This document shows positions 53,583 to 62,466 of a stretch of 64,000 bases of DNA, in pieces. The notes under the pieces were generated by a model. The model searched no databases, was not told the origin of the DNA, and was given only the letters and a program-made list of their open reading frames with translations. The position numbers and the translations under genes are program-made. Origin of the DNA: Amycolatopsis sp. NBRC 101858 (GTDB lineage Bacteria; Actinomycetota; Actinomycetes; Mycobacteriales; Pseudonocardiaceae); contig NZ_BSTD01000001.1 in the NCBI RefSeq assembly GCF_030269325.1, forward strand, positions 1,008,681-1,072,680, read 5' to 3'. Numbering within the stretch: the stretch's first letter is position 1; each line of letters begins with the position of its first letter.

Positions 53583-54814
53583 CCGAAACCGAAGCGAGCA
53601 CCGCCGAAGCGCCCTGGCCGGTCCGCACGGTCGCGCGCAAGATCGGCGACTGGATCCACCGGCTCGGCAGCGTCTGGGTCGAAGGCCAGGTCACGCAGGT
53701 CAACTCCCGGCCGAACACGCAGACCGCGTTCCTGACGCTGCGCGACCCGTCGGCGGACGTCTCGATGTCGGTGACCTGCCCGAACTGGCTGATCCGCGAG
53801 ATGGAACCGCCGCTGCGCGAAGGCGCGAGCGTCGTCGTGCACGCGAAGCCGTCGTTCTTCTTCGGCCGCGGCACGCTCAGCCTGCGTGCCGACCAGATCC
53901 GCGCGGTCGGCATCGGTGAGCTGCTGGCCCGGATCGAGCGCCTGAAGAAGCTGCTCACCGCCGAAGGCCTCTTCTCGGCGCAGCGCAAGCGGCCGATCCC
54001 GTTCCTGCCGAAGGGCGTCGGGCTGATCACCGGCCGCGCGTCGGCGGCCGAGCGAGACGTCCTGGTCAACGCGCAAACCCGGTGGCCGCACGTCCGGTTC
54101 AAGGTCATCAACACCGCCGTGCAGGGCTCGCAGGCCGTCCCGCAGGTCATGCGCGCGCTGCGCATCCTCGACGCCGACCCCGAGATCGACGTCATCGTCA
54201 TCGCCCGGGGCGGCGGCAGTGTCGAGGACCTGCTGCCGTTCTCCGACGAGGCGCTCTGCCGCGCGGTGTCGGCCGCCGGGACGCCGGTGGTCAGCGCCAT
54301 CGGGCACGAGCCCGACACCCCGCTGCTCGACTACGTCGCCGACCTGCGCTGCTCGACGCCGACCGACGCGAGCAAGCGGATCGTGCCGGACCACCGCGAG
54401 GAGACCGAGCGGGTCCGGCAGATGCGCGACCGCGGGCGCCGCGCCCTCCACGGCTGGGTCGACACGCAGGCGCGCCTGCTGACCCAGCTGCGGAGCCGTC
54501 CGTCGCTGGCCGATCCGCTCGGCCCGGTCCAGCGGCGCCAGGACGACGTCGACGTCCACCGCGAACGCGCGCGCCGCGCCATGCTGACGCTGCTCGCCAA
54601 GGACCAGGCCGAGCTCGCGAGCGCGCGGGCCCGGCTGACCGCGCTCGGCCCGGCCGCGACGCTCGCCCGCGGCTACGCCGTCGTGCAGTTCCTCGACTCC
54701 GAAGGCAACCTCCAGGTACTCCGCTCCGTCTCCGAAGTCGAGGCCGGAGCCCAGCTGCGCGTGCGGGTGGGTGACGGCGCGATCGGCGCGGTGGCGGAAG
54801 GAGCACAGGAGTGA
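53579..54814 (+). CDS. xseA: Exodeoxyribonuclease VII large subunit
   Basis: 411 residues from GTG 53579. N-terminal OB fold (WVEGQVTQVNSRPNTQTAFLTLRD), then the catalytic domain with GVGLITGRASAAERDVL, DVIVIARGGGSVEDLLPFSDE and VSAIGHEPDTPLLDYVAD, and a coiled-coil C-terminus that binds XseB. Degrades single-stranded DNA ends. Coupled by overlapping stop/start to genes on both sides. Confidence 0.96.
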   Translation: MTETEASTAEAPWPVRTVARKIGDWIHRLGSVWVEGQVTQVNSRPNTQTAFLTLRDPSADVSMSVTCPNWLIREMEPPLREGASVVVHAKPSFFFGRGTLSLRADQIRAVGIGELLARIERLKKLLTAEGLFSAQRKRPIPFLPKGVGLITGRASAAERDVLVNAQTRWPHVRFKVINTAVQGSQAVPQVMRALRILDADPEIDVIVIARGGGSVEDLLPFSDEALCRAVSAAGTPVVSAIGHEPDTPLLDYVADLRCSTPTDASKRIVPDHREETERVRQMRDRGRRALHGWVDTQARLLTQLRSRPSLADPLGPVQRRQDDVDVHRERARRAMLTLLAKDQAELASARARLTALGPAATLARGYAVVQFLDSEGNLQVLRSVSEVEAGAQLRVRVGDGAIGAVAEGAQE

Positions 54815-55215
54815 CGCTGAAGGCGGCGACGTTCCTCCCCCTCACCATGGACGCGGCCCGGCGCCTGGGCGCGCGTCCGCTGCTGGACCAGGCGATCCGC
54901 ACCGACCGGGCGGCCGCCGAGTGCTGGACGGCGCTGCTCGCCGGCTGCGGCGGCGCCGCCCGCCGCGAGCTGGGGCCGCAGCTGCGGCGGCTGTCCGAGG
55001 CGACCTCGATGCAGGTCGGCTCGCGCTGGTGGTTCGCCGAGGGCGCGGGGCACCGCAAGCGCGTCGCCGGGGCGCAGGAGAACCTCGAAGAGGCGATTGC
55101 GGAGGGTGACGGCCAGGAGTTCGCGCTGGCGTTCGTCGGGTACGACCACGCCATGGCCAGCGCGGTAGTGTGCGCGCACAGCCCAAGCCGGAAGGTCGGA
55201 GAACGCCCAGCGTGA
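54811..55215 (+). CDS. Hypothetical protein inserted between xseA and xseB
   Basis: 134 residues, GTG start overlapping the xseA stop by four bases, stop overlapping xseB by four. Helical, soluble: AATFLPLTMDAARRLGARPLLDQAIRTDRAAAECWTALLAGCGG, then RWWFAEGAGHRKRVAGAQENLEEAI. No recognised domain. Its position in the exonuclease VII operon invites a link to that enzyme but nothing in the sequence proves it. High G/C third positions support coding. Confidence 0.75.
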   Translation: MTLKAATFLPLTMDAARRLGARPLLDQAIRTDRAAAECWTALLAGCGGAARRELGPQLRRLSEATSMQVGSRWWFAEGAGHRKRVAGAQENLEEAIAEGDGQEFALAFVGYDHAMASAVVCAHSPSRKVGERPA

Positions 55216-55439
55216 GTGAAGCAGCCAGCGAGGAACTCGGCTACGAGCAGGCCCGGGACCGCCTCGTCGAGGTCGTCCGCGAGCTCGAAGCCGGCGGTCT
55301 GTCCCTCGAGCAGTCGCTCGCGCTGTGGGAGAAGGGCGAGAAGCTCGCGAAGGTCTGTGAGCGCCATCTCGAAGGCGCCCGCGAGCGCATCGAGGCTGCT
55401 CTGGCGTCCGTGGAGGACGAAACCGGCAACGATCAGTGA
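55212..55439 (+). CDS. xseB: Exodeoxyribonuclease VII small subunit
   Basis: 75 residues from GTG 55212. GYEQARDRLVEVVRELEAGGLSLEQSLALWEKGEKLAKVCERHL is the XseB signature. It wraps the XseA coiled coil to activate single-strand exonuclease. Last gene of the operon; a short ATGCC-TTC-GGCAT hairpin lies just downstream. Confidence 0.95.
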   Translation: MSEAASEELGYEQARDRLVEVVRELEAGGLSLEQSLALWEKGEKLAKVCERHLEGARERIEAALASVEDETGNDQ

Positions 55440-55489
55440 CGTTTGCCATGCCTTCGGCATCGGGAAACCGGACAGGTCATCTGACAGAC

Positions 55490-55579
55490 TGAACCTTATT
55501 CGGGCAAGGCTGGCGCTACGGAACGCAACCGATCCGCCTGCGGTGACTCTCGCGCCGGCCGACGGCTGAATAAGGTTCA
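55490..55579. promoter_or_regulatory. 12-base inverted repeat flanking the glpX promoter region
   Basis: TGAACCTTATTC (55490-55501) and GAATAAGGTTCA (55568-55579) are exact inverted copies 66 bases apart, in an AT-richer setting than the surroundings; the right copy ends 37 bases before the glpX start. It may be two half-sites or two sites for a regulator, or the stem of a leader RNA. Confidence 0.5.
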
Positions 55580-55616
55580 CCGTTGACCCGCCAGTTCCAC
55601 GATCCGGGAGGCAATG

Positions 55617-56666
55617 ATGTCCACCGCAGAAAGCCGTCGTGAAGCGCCCGACCGCAACCTCGCGATGGAACTGGTCCGGGTGACCGAGGCCGCCGCGATG
55701 GCGGCCGGCCGCTGGGTCGGCCGCGGCGACAAGATCGGCGGGGACGGCGCGGCCGTCGACGCGATGCGCCAGCTCGTGTCGACCGTCTCGATGCGCGGGG
55801 TCGTGGTGATCGGCGAGGGCGAGAAGGACGAAGCGCCCATGCTGTTCAACGGCGAAGAGGTCGGCAACGGCGACGGCCCGGACTGCGACGTCGCGGTCGA
55901 CCCGGTCGACGGCACGACGCTGATGGCCAAGGGCATGCCGAACGCTCTCGCCGTGCTGGCGGTCGCCGAGCGCGGCGCGATGTTCGACCCGTCCGCGGTG
56001 TTCTACATGGAGAAGCTGGCCGTCGGGCCGGAGGCGGCGGGCAAGGTCGAGCTCGGCGCCCCGATCGCGGAGAACATCCGGCGGGTCGCCAAGGCGAAGA
56101 ACAGCAGCGTCGGCGACGTCACCGTGTGCGTCCTCGACCGGCCGCGCCACGAGCAGATCATCAAGGAGATCCGCGACGCGGGCGCGCGGATCCGGTTCAT
56201 CTCCGACGGCGACGTCGCGGGCGCGATCGCCGCGGCCCGCCCGACCACCGGCGTCGACATGCTGATCGGCATCGGCGGCACCCCCGAAGGCATCATCGCG
56301 GCCTGCGCGATGAAGTGCCTCGGCGGCGAGCTGCAGGGCCGGCTGTGGCCGAAGGACGACGCCGAGCGCGAGAAGGCCCTCGCCGCCGGGCACGACCTCG
56401 ATCGCGTGCTGCTGAACGACGACCTGGTGACCGGCGACAACGTCTTCTTCTGCGCCACCGGCGTCACCGACGGCGACCTGCTGCGCGGCGTCCACTACCG
56501 CGAGGGCGGCGCGACGACGCAGTCCATCGTGATGCGGTCCAAGTCCGGGACCGTCAGAATGATCGACGGTTACCACCGGCTCACCAAGCTGCGGGCGTAC
56601 TCCTCGGTCAACTTCGACGGCCACCTGGACGCGCCCGACGACGACGTCGTTCCCCCGCTGCCGTAA
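55617..56666 (+). CDS. glpX: Fructose-1,6-bisphosphatase, class II
   Basis: 349 residues from ATG 55617, the second of two adjacent ATGs and better spaced from GGGAGG. Gluconeogenic enzyme, GlpX type: [15 protein letters not shown], metal motif [14 protein letters not shown] near 65-78, [13 protein letters not shown] near 100, [20 protein letters not shown] near 220 and the C-terminal YHRLTKLR. In M. tuberculosis GlpX is the sole FBPase and lies next to fum, as here. Confidence 0.96.
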   Translation: MSTAESRREAPDRNLAMELVRVTEAAAMAAGRWVGRGDKIGGDGAAVDAMRQLVSTVSMRGVVVIGEGEKDEAPMLFNGEEVGNGDGPDCDVAVDPVDGTTLMAKGMPNALAVLAVAERGAMFDPSAVFYMEKLAVGPEAAGKVELGAPIAENIRRVAKAKNSSVGDVTVCVLDRPRHEQIIKEIRDAGARIRFISDGDVAGAIAAARPTTGVDMLIGIGGTPEGIIAACAMKCLGGELQGRLWPKDDAEREKALAAGHDLDRVLLNDDLVTGDNVFFCATGVTDGDLLRGVHYREGGATTQSIVMRSKSGTVRMIDGYHRLTKLRAYSSVNFDGHLDAPDDDVVPPLP

Positions 56667-56674
56667 GGAGTTCC

Positions 56675-57424
56675 GTGCCCAGGCGACTGCTGGCCCTGCT
56701 GGTCCTGATGTTCGCCTCGGTCCCCGCCACCGCGTCGGCCGAACCCGCCATCGTCGGGGGCGGCGACGCCGACCAGCCGTACCCGTTCGCGGTGTCGCTG
56801 CACTCCTCGACCGGCAAGCTGTTCTGCGCCGGTGCGCTGATCGCCCCGAGCTGGGTGGTGACGGCCGCGCACTGCGCGTTCGACAAGGCCCCCGCCGGGA
56901 TCTCCGTGCGGGCGGGCACGAGCGAGGTGGGCCAGGGCGGCGAAGTCGACCAGGTCGCCGCCATCGTCGTGAACCCGGCCTTCAACACCCAGAGCCCGGC
57001 GGGCGACATCGCGCTGCTGCGGCTGGCGACACCGGCCAAGGCCGCCCCGATCGCCCTGGCGACGGCCGCCGCGCCGGGCACGGCCACCCGGATCCTCGGC
57101 TGGGGCCAGACCTGCCCGAAGGTGAACTGCGGCCAGATCCCGACGACGTTGCAGCAGCTCGACACGCACATCGTCGAGGGCGCGAAGTGCACGTCGGTGT
57201 TCGACGGCACGGCCGAGCTGTGCACGGACAACCCCGGCGGCAAGGCCGGAGCGTGCTTCGGCGACTCCGGCGGCCCGGAGGTCGTGCGCGACGGCGACCA
57301 CTGGCTGCTCGTGGGCGTCACGAGCCGGCCGGGCAACAACGACCCGGTGTGCGCGTCGGCGCCGTCGATCTACACGTCCGTCGTCGCGTACGCGCCGTGG
57401 ATCGCGGAGAAGACGAAGGCCTGA
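56675..57424 (+). CDS. Secreted trypsin-like serine protease (S1 family)
   Basis: 249 residues from GTG 56675 (AAGGAG upstream), 8 bases after glpX. Signal peptide VPRRLLALLVLMFASVPATASA, then IVGGGDADQPYPFAVSLHS as the activation N-terminus. Triad: His in VVTAAHCAF, Asp in GDIALLRL, Ser in ACFGDSGGPEV. Six cysteines fit three disulfides. Secreted; target unknown. Confidence 0.94.
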   Translation: MPRRLLALLVLMFASVPATASAEPAIVGGGDADQPYPFAVSLHSSTGKLFCAGALIAPSWVVTAAHCAFDKAPAGISVRAGTSEVGQGGEVDQVAAIVVNPAFNTQSPAGDIALLRLATPAKAAPIALATAAAPGTATRILGWGQTCPKVNCGQIPTTLQQLDTHIVEGAKCTSVFDGTAELCTDNPGGKAGACFGDSGGPEVVRDGDHWLLVGVTSRPGNNDPVCASAPSIYTSVVAYAPWIAEKTKA

Positions 57425-57425
57425 G

Positions 57426-58415
57426 CTATTCGGCGTTGCTCGAGTGGCCCGGGAACAGGTGGGCTTCCGGGTCGAGCAGCACGGCGATGTTGTTGACGGC
57501 CGTCGCCGCCTCACCGAAGCCGGTCGCGATCAGCTTGACCTTCCCCGGGTACGCGGCGACGTCGCCGGCGGCGTAGACGCGGTCGCGCGCGGTCGCCATC
57601 GTCGAGTCGACCGCGATGGCGCGGTGGTCGATCTCCAGGCCCCAGCTCTCGATCGGGCCGAGGTCGGCGGTGAACCCGAGCGCGGCGACGACGGCGTGGG
57701 CCGGCAGCCGCTCGTCGCCGGCCCCCTTGATCGCGAGGTCGACGGCTTCGAGTGCACCGCTTTCGTTCTCGACGAACCGGGTGACCTCGGCGTCGGTGAT
57801 GATCCGGATCCCGAGCTCGCGGGCCTGCCGCACGATGGACTCGGCCGCGCGGAACTTGGCGCGGCGGTGCACGAGCGTCACGCTCTCCGCGACCGGGTGC
57901 AGCGCGAGCACCCAGTCGAACGCCGAGTCCCCGCCCCCGACGATCACGACGTGCTGCCCCGCGTGTGCGTCGAACGAGGGGACGAAGTGGACCATGCCGC
58001 GGCCGAGCCAGCCGTCGCCGGCGGGCAGCGGGCGCGGGGTGAACTCGCCGATGCCCGCGGTGACGAGAACGGCGCCCGCGCGCAGGGTCTCACCGCCGTC
58101 GAGGGTCAGCTCGACGCCGTTTTCGAGCGTCTCGAGCTTCTCGGCCTTGCGCCCCAGCAGGTACTTCGGCTTCCACGGTGCGACCTGCCGCACCAGCCCG
58201 TCGACGAGGTCGCGGCCGCGGACCTCGGCGAACCCGCCGACGTCGTAGATCATCTTCTCCGGGTACATCGCCGTCACCTGGCCGCCGGGCTCCGGCAGCG
58301 AGTCGACGATGGCCATCGAGAGCCCGCGGAACCCGGCGTAGTAGCCGGCGAACAACCCGGTCGGGCCCGCGCCGATGATCACGAGGTCGTAGGAGTCCCC
58401 AGAAGCTTCAGTCAT
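57426..58415 (-). CDS. Ferredoxin/flavodoxin-NADP reductase type flavoprotein (thioredoxin reductase-like)
   Basis: 329 residues from ATG 58415 (TGGAG upstream). FAD site VIIGAGPTGLFAGYYAG at the N-terminus, EPGGQVTAMYPEK, pyridine nucleotide site VVIVGGGDSAFDWVLAL near 160, and YAAGDVAAYPGKVKLIATGFGEAATAVNNI near the C-terminus. The CxxC of thioredoxin reductase is absent, which places it with the YumC/ferredoxin-NADP reductase type 2 group. Convergent with the protease gene. Confidence 0.92.
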   Translation of the reverse strand: MTEASGDSYDLVIIGAGPTGLFAGYYAGFRGLSMAIVDSLPEPGGQVTAMYPEKMIYDVGGFAEVRGRDLVDGLVRQVAPWKPKYLLGRKAEKLETLENGVELTLDGGETLRAGAVLVTAGIGEFTPRPLPAGDGWLGRGMVHFVPSFDAHAGQHVVIVGGGDSAFDWVLALHPVAESVTLVHRRAKFRAAESIVRQARELGIRIITDAEVTRFVENESGALEAVDLAIKGAGDERLPAHAVVAALGFTADLGPIESWGLEIDHRAIAVDSTMATARDRVYAAGDVAAYPGKVKLIATGFGEAATAVNNIAVLLDPEAHLFPGHSSNAE

Positions 58416-58482
58416 GCTCGCTCCAGCCAGCGGTGGATGGCGGTGATCGAGAACACAGCCGATCCTAGCGTTGCCGGACGCG

Positions 58483-59130
58483 TCAGGCGGGGATGTCGCG
58501 GTGCCCGAACAAGCCGAGCAGCCAGGTGTGGCGGATGGCTTCGCGAGCGCGGTCGTAGGCCTCGTCGGAGGCGAGCCAGATGGCCTGGGTGAGCAGCTCG
58601 ATCGTCGCGGCGATGACGGTGCGCGCGGTGAACGGAGGCGGGAGCGGCAGGTCCGGATCGGTCGTGCGCAGCCACACGGCCGTCCGGTCGAACACCGCTT
58701 CACCCGCGCGCAGCACCTCTTCACGCGCTTCGAGGCCGACGTCGCCGAGGGCGTAGATCTCCAGGAGGACCGCGCGGGCGACCACCGGACGGCGGCGCAC
58801 GTACCCGACGACGAAGTCGCCGCACGCGGTGACGGCGGCCAGCGGGCTCGGCGCCTCGGTCGCGACCGCGACACCCTGGTCGAGGAACTCCCCCGTCAGC
58901 GCGCGGTAGGCGGCGAGGAACGCGTCCTGCTTGCCGGTGAACTGCTCGTAGAACGACGTGCGCGACACTCCGGCGGACGCCGTGACGTGGCCGACCGTCG
59001 TCGCGGCGTAACCGCGTTCGCCGACGTTGGCCAGCACCGCCTCGATCAGCCGGGCGCGCTGGGCCCCGGCCACTTCCGCACGGCTGAGGCTGTGCGGCCC
59101 CTTGGGCAGCCGGCGGTCCTCGGTTCTCAT
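58483..59130 (-). CDS. TetR-family transcriptional regulator
   Basis: 215 residues from ATG 59130. N-terminal HTH (about 25-70): ARLIEAVLANVGERGYAATTVGHVTASAGVSRTSFYEQFTGKQDAFLAAY. The C-terminal ligand domain is helical and unassigned. It sits between the flavoprotein and the lipase on the same strand and may control the lipase; palindromes in the lipase promoter are candidate sites. Confidence 0.92.
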   Translation of the reverse strand: MRTEDRRLPKGPHSLSRAEVAGAQRARLIEAVLANVGERGYAATTVGHVTASAGVSRTSFYEQFTGKQDAFLAAYRALTGEFLDQGVAVATEAPSPLAAVTACGDFVVGYVRRRPVVARAVLLEIYALGDVGLEAREEVLRAGEAVFDRTAVWLRTTDPDLPLPPPFTARTVIAATIELLTQAIWLASDEAYDRAREAIRHTWLLGLFGHRDIPA

Positions 59131-59183
59131 CCGCGGCACCGTACCCGGCGGACCGGCCGAGAGGACCGGTCCGCCGGGGCGGG

Positions 59184-60494
59184 TCAGGCCGGCTGCTCCG
59201 GAGCCAGGGAGTTGCCCGCCGGGATGTGCCCGCAGCTCGTCGGCGCCGGCTTGCCCGCGAAGCGGTCGGCCAGCCAGGCGATCGCCGTCGGCGCCCAGGC
59301 CGCCGCGCCGCCGACGTGGCTGAGCAGGTCGTACTGCGTGTACTTGATCGAGCCGTTGCCGGTGGCGCAGTACTGCCGGGCGAGCGCCCGCACGTCGCCG
59401 GCCACCATCACGCCGTCGCCGGTGCCGATGCCCGGGAGGGTGCTCGTGGTCCCTTCGAGGAATCCGGCGTTGCCCTGGGCGATGAAGCCGGGCACCGACG
59501 GGGTGGGCGCGGACCCGATGTTGACCTTGTTGACCGCGTCGACGAACGGCGGCACCGAGTTCGGGTTCGCGTACTCCGGCTTCGCGATCTTCTGCCACGT
59601 CAGCCCCGGGTACCGGCCGAGGGCGTTGATGATCGACGCGTGCTCGAGGTCGTCGAGCACCTTCAGGCCGTACTCGCTTGCGTACGGCCGCAGGTCGATG
59701 CCGAAGCCGCGCGCGACGCCGATCAGCGCCATCGGGATGACCCCGGACCAGACCGGGCTCCCGCCGACGTACTTCAGGTTGTGCGCGGGGTCGACGAGCA
59801 CGCCCCCTTCGGTGAAGCCGACGAGCTTCCGGTTGACGTCCGGGGCGTAGCTCGGCGCGAGCGCGGCCGCCCAGCCGGTCGCGATGGCGCCGCCCGAGTA
59901 CCCGAGGAGCCCGAACTTCGTGCCGTCGTTCATGCCGGTGGCGGCCGAGCTCGTCACGGCGCGGATCGAGTCGAGCGTGTTCGTGCCGTACTCCGGCCCG
60001 GCGGCGAAGTTCGCGGTCTGCCCTTCGGTGTCGGGCACGACGACGTTGTAGCCCAGCAGGAGCGACGGGAGGAGCAGCAGCGACTCGCCGTTGGGCAGCA
60101 GGCCGCCGAGGGTGAAGTCCCCGGCGATCGCCCGCGACGGCGCGTCGGCGGGGTCGAGCGAGTCGTAGGCCGACTGGTACGACACGGCTTTGGTGGTGTC
60201 GCCGGTGATGCTGCGGACGACCGAGGTGACGTTGGCGGCCGGCCGGCCCTGCGCGTCGGTCGTGCGGTAGAGCAGCTGGACGGCTTTCACCGGCGTCGGG
60301 AGCCCGACGACGTGGTAGTTCAGCGTCCGGGTCTTGAGGACCGTCCCGGGCGCGTACGACGACAGCGGTGCGCTGCCGTCGTAGGAGTAGAAGGAATCGG
60401 ACGACGCGGCGGCGGCCGGGCTCGCCGGCGCGGCGGCGAGCGTCAGCGCGAATGCGGCGGTGAGCGCGGCGAAGCGAACGCGGGTACGGATCAT
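59184..60494 (-). CDS. Secreted lipase (LIP/CAL-A-like family)
   Basis: 436 residues from ATG 60494 (AAAGGGGAG upstream). Signal peptide MIRTRVRFAALTAAFALTLAAAPASPAAA. Alpha/beta hydrolase with nucleophile elbow FGLLGYSGGAIATGW near 185, LRTTDAQ-type N-terminal beta region (VKAVQLLYRTTDAQGRPAANVTSVV) and a late His in YDLLSHVGGAAAWAP, the PF03583 pattern. Extracellular lipid or ester hydrolysis. Diverges from fumC. Confidence 0.9.
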   Translation of the reverse strand: MIRTRVRFAALTAAFALTLAAAPASPAAAASSDSFYSYDGSAPLSSYAPGTVLKTRTLNYHVVGLPTPVKAVQLLYRTTDAQGRPAANVTSVVRSITGDTTKAVSYQSAYDSLDPADAPSRAIAGDFTLGGLLPNGESLLLLPSLLLGYNVVVPDTEGQTANFAAGPEYGTNTLDSIRAVTSSAATGMNDGTKFGLLGYSGGAIATGWAAALAPSYAPDVNRKLVGFTEGGVLVDPAHNLKYVGGSPVWSGVIPMALIGVARGFGIDLRPYASEYGLKVLDDLEHASIINALGRYPGLTWQKIAKPEYANPNSVPPFVDAVNKVNIGSAPTPSVPGFIAQGNAGFLEGTTSTLPGIGTGDGVMVAGDVRALARQYCATGNGSIKYTQYDLLSHVGGAAAWAPTAIAWLADRFAGKPAPTSCGHIPAGNSLAPEQPA

Positions 60495-60537
60495 GACTCC
60501 CCTTTGAATCATGAGGTGGATCACGCGGATCGCCGTA

Positions 60538-60574
60538 ACCTACCAGCGAGTAGGTGTCATGTACAGCCGCGTAC
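60538..60574. promoter_or_regulatory. Two inverted repeats in the lipase/fumC divergent promoter
   Basis: ACCTAC-CAGCGA-GTAGGT (60538-60555) and TGTAC-AGCCGC-GTACA (60559-60574; 5-base arms) are adjacent and lie about 45-80 bases from the lipase start and 70-105 from fumC. The first has the size and symmetry of a TetR-type operator. Confidence 0.5.
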
Positions 60575-60643
60575 ACGATCGACGGACCGCGGGTGCGCAA
60601 CGACACCACGCGGTGACTCGCGAACAGGTCCAGAATCGGTGTC

Positions 60644-62041
60644 ATGGCTGATCAGGAATACCGGATCGAACACGACACGATGGGCGAGGTCCGCGTGCCG
60701 GCCGACGCGCTGTACCGGGCGCAGACCCAGCGGGCCGTCGAGAACTTCCCCATTTCCGGCCGGGGCCTGGAGCGCGCCCAGATCCGCGCGCTCGGCCTGC
60801 TCAAGGCCGCCGCCGCGCGCGTGAACCTCAAGCTCGGCGTGCTCGACGCCGACGTCGCGAACGCCATCGCGGCCGCCGCCGACGAGGTCGCCGAGGGCGC
60901 CCACGACGCGCACTTCCCGATCGACGTCTTCCAGACCGGGTCCGGGACGTCGTCGAACATGAACGCCAACGAGGTCATCGCGACGCTGGCCACCCGCGCC
61001 CTCGGCCGGGACGTGCACCCGAACGACCACGTCAACGCGTCGCAGTCGTCGAACGACACCTTCCCGACGACCATCCACGTCGCCGCCACCGAAGCCGTCC
61101 TCAAGGACGTCATCCCGGCGCTCGAGTACCTCGCCGGCGCCATCGAGGTGCGCGCCGCGGAGTGGACCGACGTCGTGAAGTCCGGCCGCACGCACCTGAT
61201 GGACGCCGTGCCGATCACCCTCGGCCAGGAAGCCGGCGCGTGGGCGTCGCAGGTCCGGTTCGGCATCGAACGGCTGAAGTCGGGCCTGCCGCGCCTCGGC
61301 GAGCTGCCGATCGGCGGCACCGCCGTCGGGTCGGGCCTCAACGCGCCGGACAGCTTCGGCGCTTCGGTCGCCGCGGAACTCGCCACCGTGACCGGCCTGC
61401 CGCTGACCGAGGCCCGCGACCACTTCGAGGCGCAGGCGACGCAGGACAGCGTCGTCGAGACGTCCGGCCACCTGCGCACGATCGCCGTGTCGCTCAACAA
61501 GATCGCCAACGACCTGCGCTGGCTGGGCTCCGGCCCGCGCACCGGCCTGGCCGAGCTGGCGCTGCCGGATCTGCAGCCGGGCTCGTCGATCATGCCGGGC
61601 AAGGTGAACCCGGTGATCCCGGAGGCGACGCTGCAGGTCGTCGCGCAGGTGATCGGCAACGACGCGGCCGTGGCTTTCGCCGGTGCCGCGGGCAACTTCC
61701 AGCTCAACGTCAACCTGCCGGTGATCGCCCGCAACGTCCTCGAATCGGCGCGCCTGCTCGCCGCCGTCTCGCGGCTGCTGGCGGACAAGGTCTTCGCGGG
61801 CATCACCGTGAACACCGAGCGCACGCGTACTTACGCCGAGGGTTCGCCGTCGATCGTGACGCCGTTGAACAAGTACATCGGCTACGAAGAGGCGGCTGCG
61901 GTGGCGAAGCAGGCGTTGAAGGAGCTGAAGACGATCCGCGAAGTGGTCATCGAGCGCGGGTACGTGAAGGACGGCAAGCTGACCGAAGAGCAGCTGGACG
62001 AAGCACTCGACGTCCTCCGCATGGCCCGCGGCGGCAAGTGA
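60644..62041 (+). CDS. fumC: Fumarate hydratase, class II
   Basis: 465 residues. Interconverts fumarate and malate in the TCA cycle. Conserved motifs: [16 protein letters not shown] near 105, [17 protein letters not shown] near 128, [18 protein letters not shown] near 180 and the signature [16 protein letters not shown] near 310. Strongly expressed-gene codon use. A long hairpin follows the stop. Confidence 0.97.
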   Translation: MADQEYRIEHDTMGEVRVPADALYRAQTQRAVENFPISGRGLERAQIRALGLLKAAAARVNLKLGVLDADVANAIAAAADEVAEGAHDAHFPIDVFQTGSGTSSNMNANEVIATLATRALGRDVHPNDHVNASQSSNDTFPTTIHVAATEAVLKDVIPALEYLAGAIEVRAAEWTDVVKSGRTHLMDAVPITLGQEAGAWASQVRFGIERLKSGLPRLGELPIGGTAVGSGLNAPDSFGASVAAELATVTGLPLTEARDHFEAQATQDSVVETSGHLRTIAVSLNKIANDLRWLGSGPRTGLAELALPDLQPGSSIMPGKVNPVIPEATLQVVAQVIGNDAAVAFAGAAGNFQLNVNLPVIARNVLESARLLAAVSRLLADKVFAGITVNTERTRTYAEGSPSIVTPLNKYIGYEEAAAVAKQALKELKTIREVVIERGYVKDGKLTEEQLDEALDVLRMARGGK

Positions 62042-62077
62042 CCGCCACCGAAGTGTAGCTGCGAGTAACAACTCGAT

Positions 62078-62118
62078 ACCGGCAGCCGAGCCAGTTTCCG
62101 GCGAGTTCGGCTGCCGGT
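62078..62118. terminator. Hairpin after fumC
   Basis: 12-base perfect stem ACCGGCAGCCGA (62078-62089) with TCGGCTGCCGGT (62107-62118) and a 17-base loop, 36 bases past the stop. No U-tract. Confidence 0.6.
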
Positions 62119-62269
62119 TGGCCGATCTACCAGGCGATTCTCGTTCGTGAGGTGCACCCGTCGCGAAGCCATGAACCGGACTCGCCCCGGTGACGATCCG
62201 TAACGCCACGCCAGCCCACCCCGATCCGCAAACGACGAGTCGAACAGCTCACGGACGAACGGATCACTG

Positions 62270-62434
62270 GTGGGGCACTTCTTCACATACCTCGGAATCG
62301 GACTCGCGACGGCTTTCGTCGTCAACCTTGTCAGGATGCTCGGGAAAGCAGTCGGCGCCGAGGCGACCTTCAAGATCATCTGCTGGGTTGGCGCTCTGAC
62401 GTTCGCGATCGTCGTTGCGGTCAAGGCGATCTGA
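62270..62434 (+). CDS. Small two-helix membrane protein, 54 residues
   Basis: GTG 62270: VGHFFTYLGIGLATAFVVNLVRMLGKAV, then EATFKIICWVGALTFAIVVAVKAI. Two membrane helices with a short Lys-containing loop. Codons end in A/T much more often than in neighbouring genes (GGA, GCT, CTT, GTT), so recent arrival or a non-coding stretch are possible. No strong Shine-Dalgarno. Confidence 0.5.
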   Translation: MGHFFTYLGIGLATAFVVNLVRMLGKAVGAEATFKIICWVGALTFAIVVAVKAI

Positions 62435-62466
62435 GGGCAAACCCGTTCGCGGCGGCAAGTGACTCC

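Noticed and set aside
61882..62424. 180-codon minus-strand frame past fumC
   Set aside because: It runs through the fumC 3' end and its terminator hairpin and shows no coding bias.
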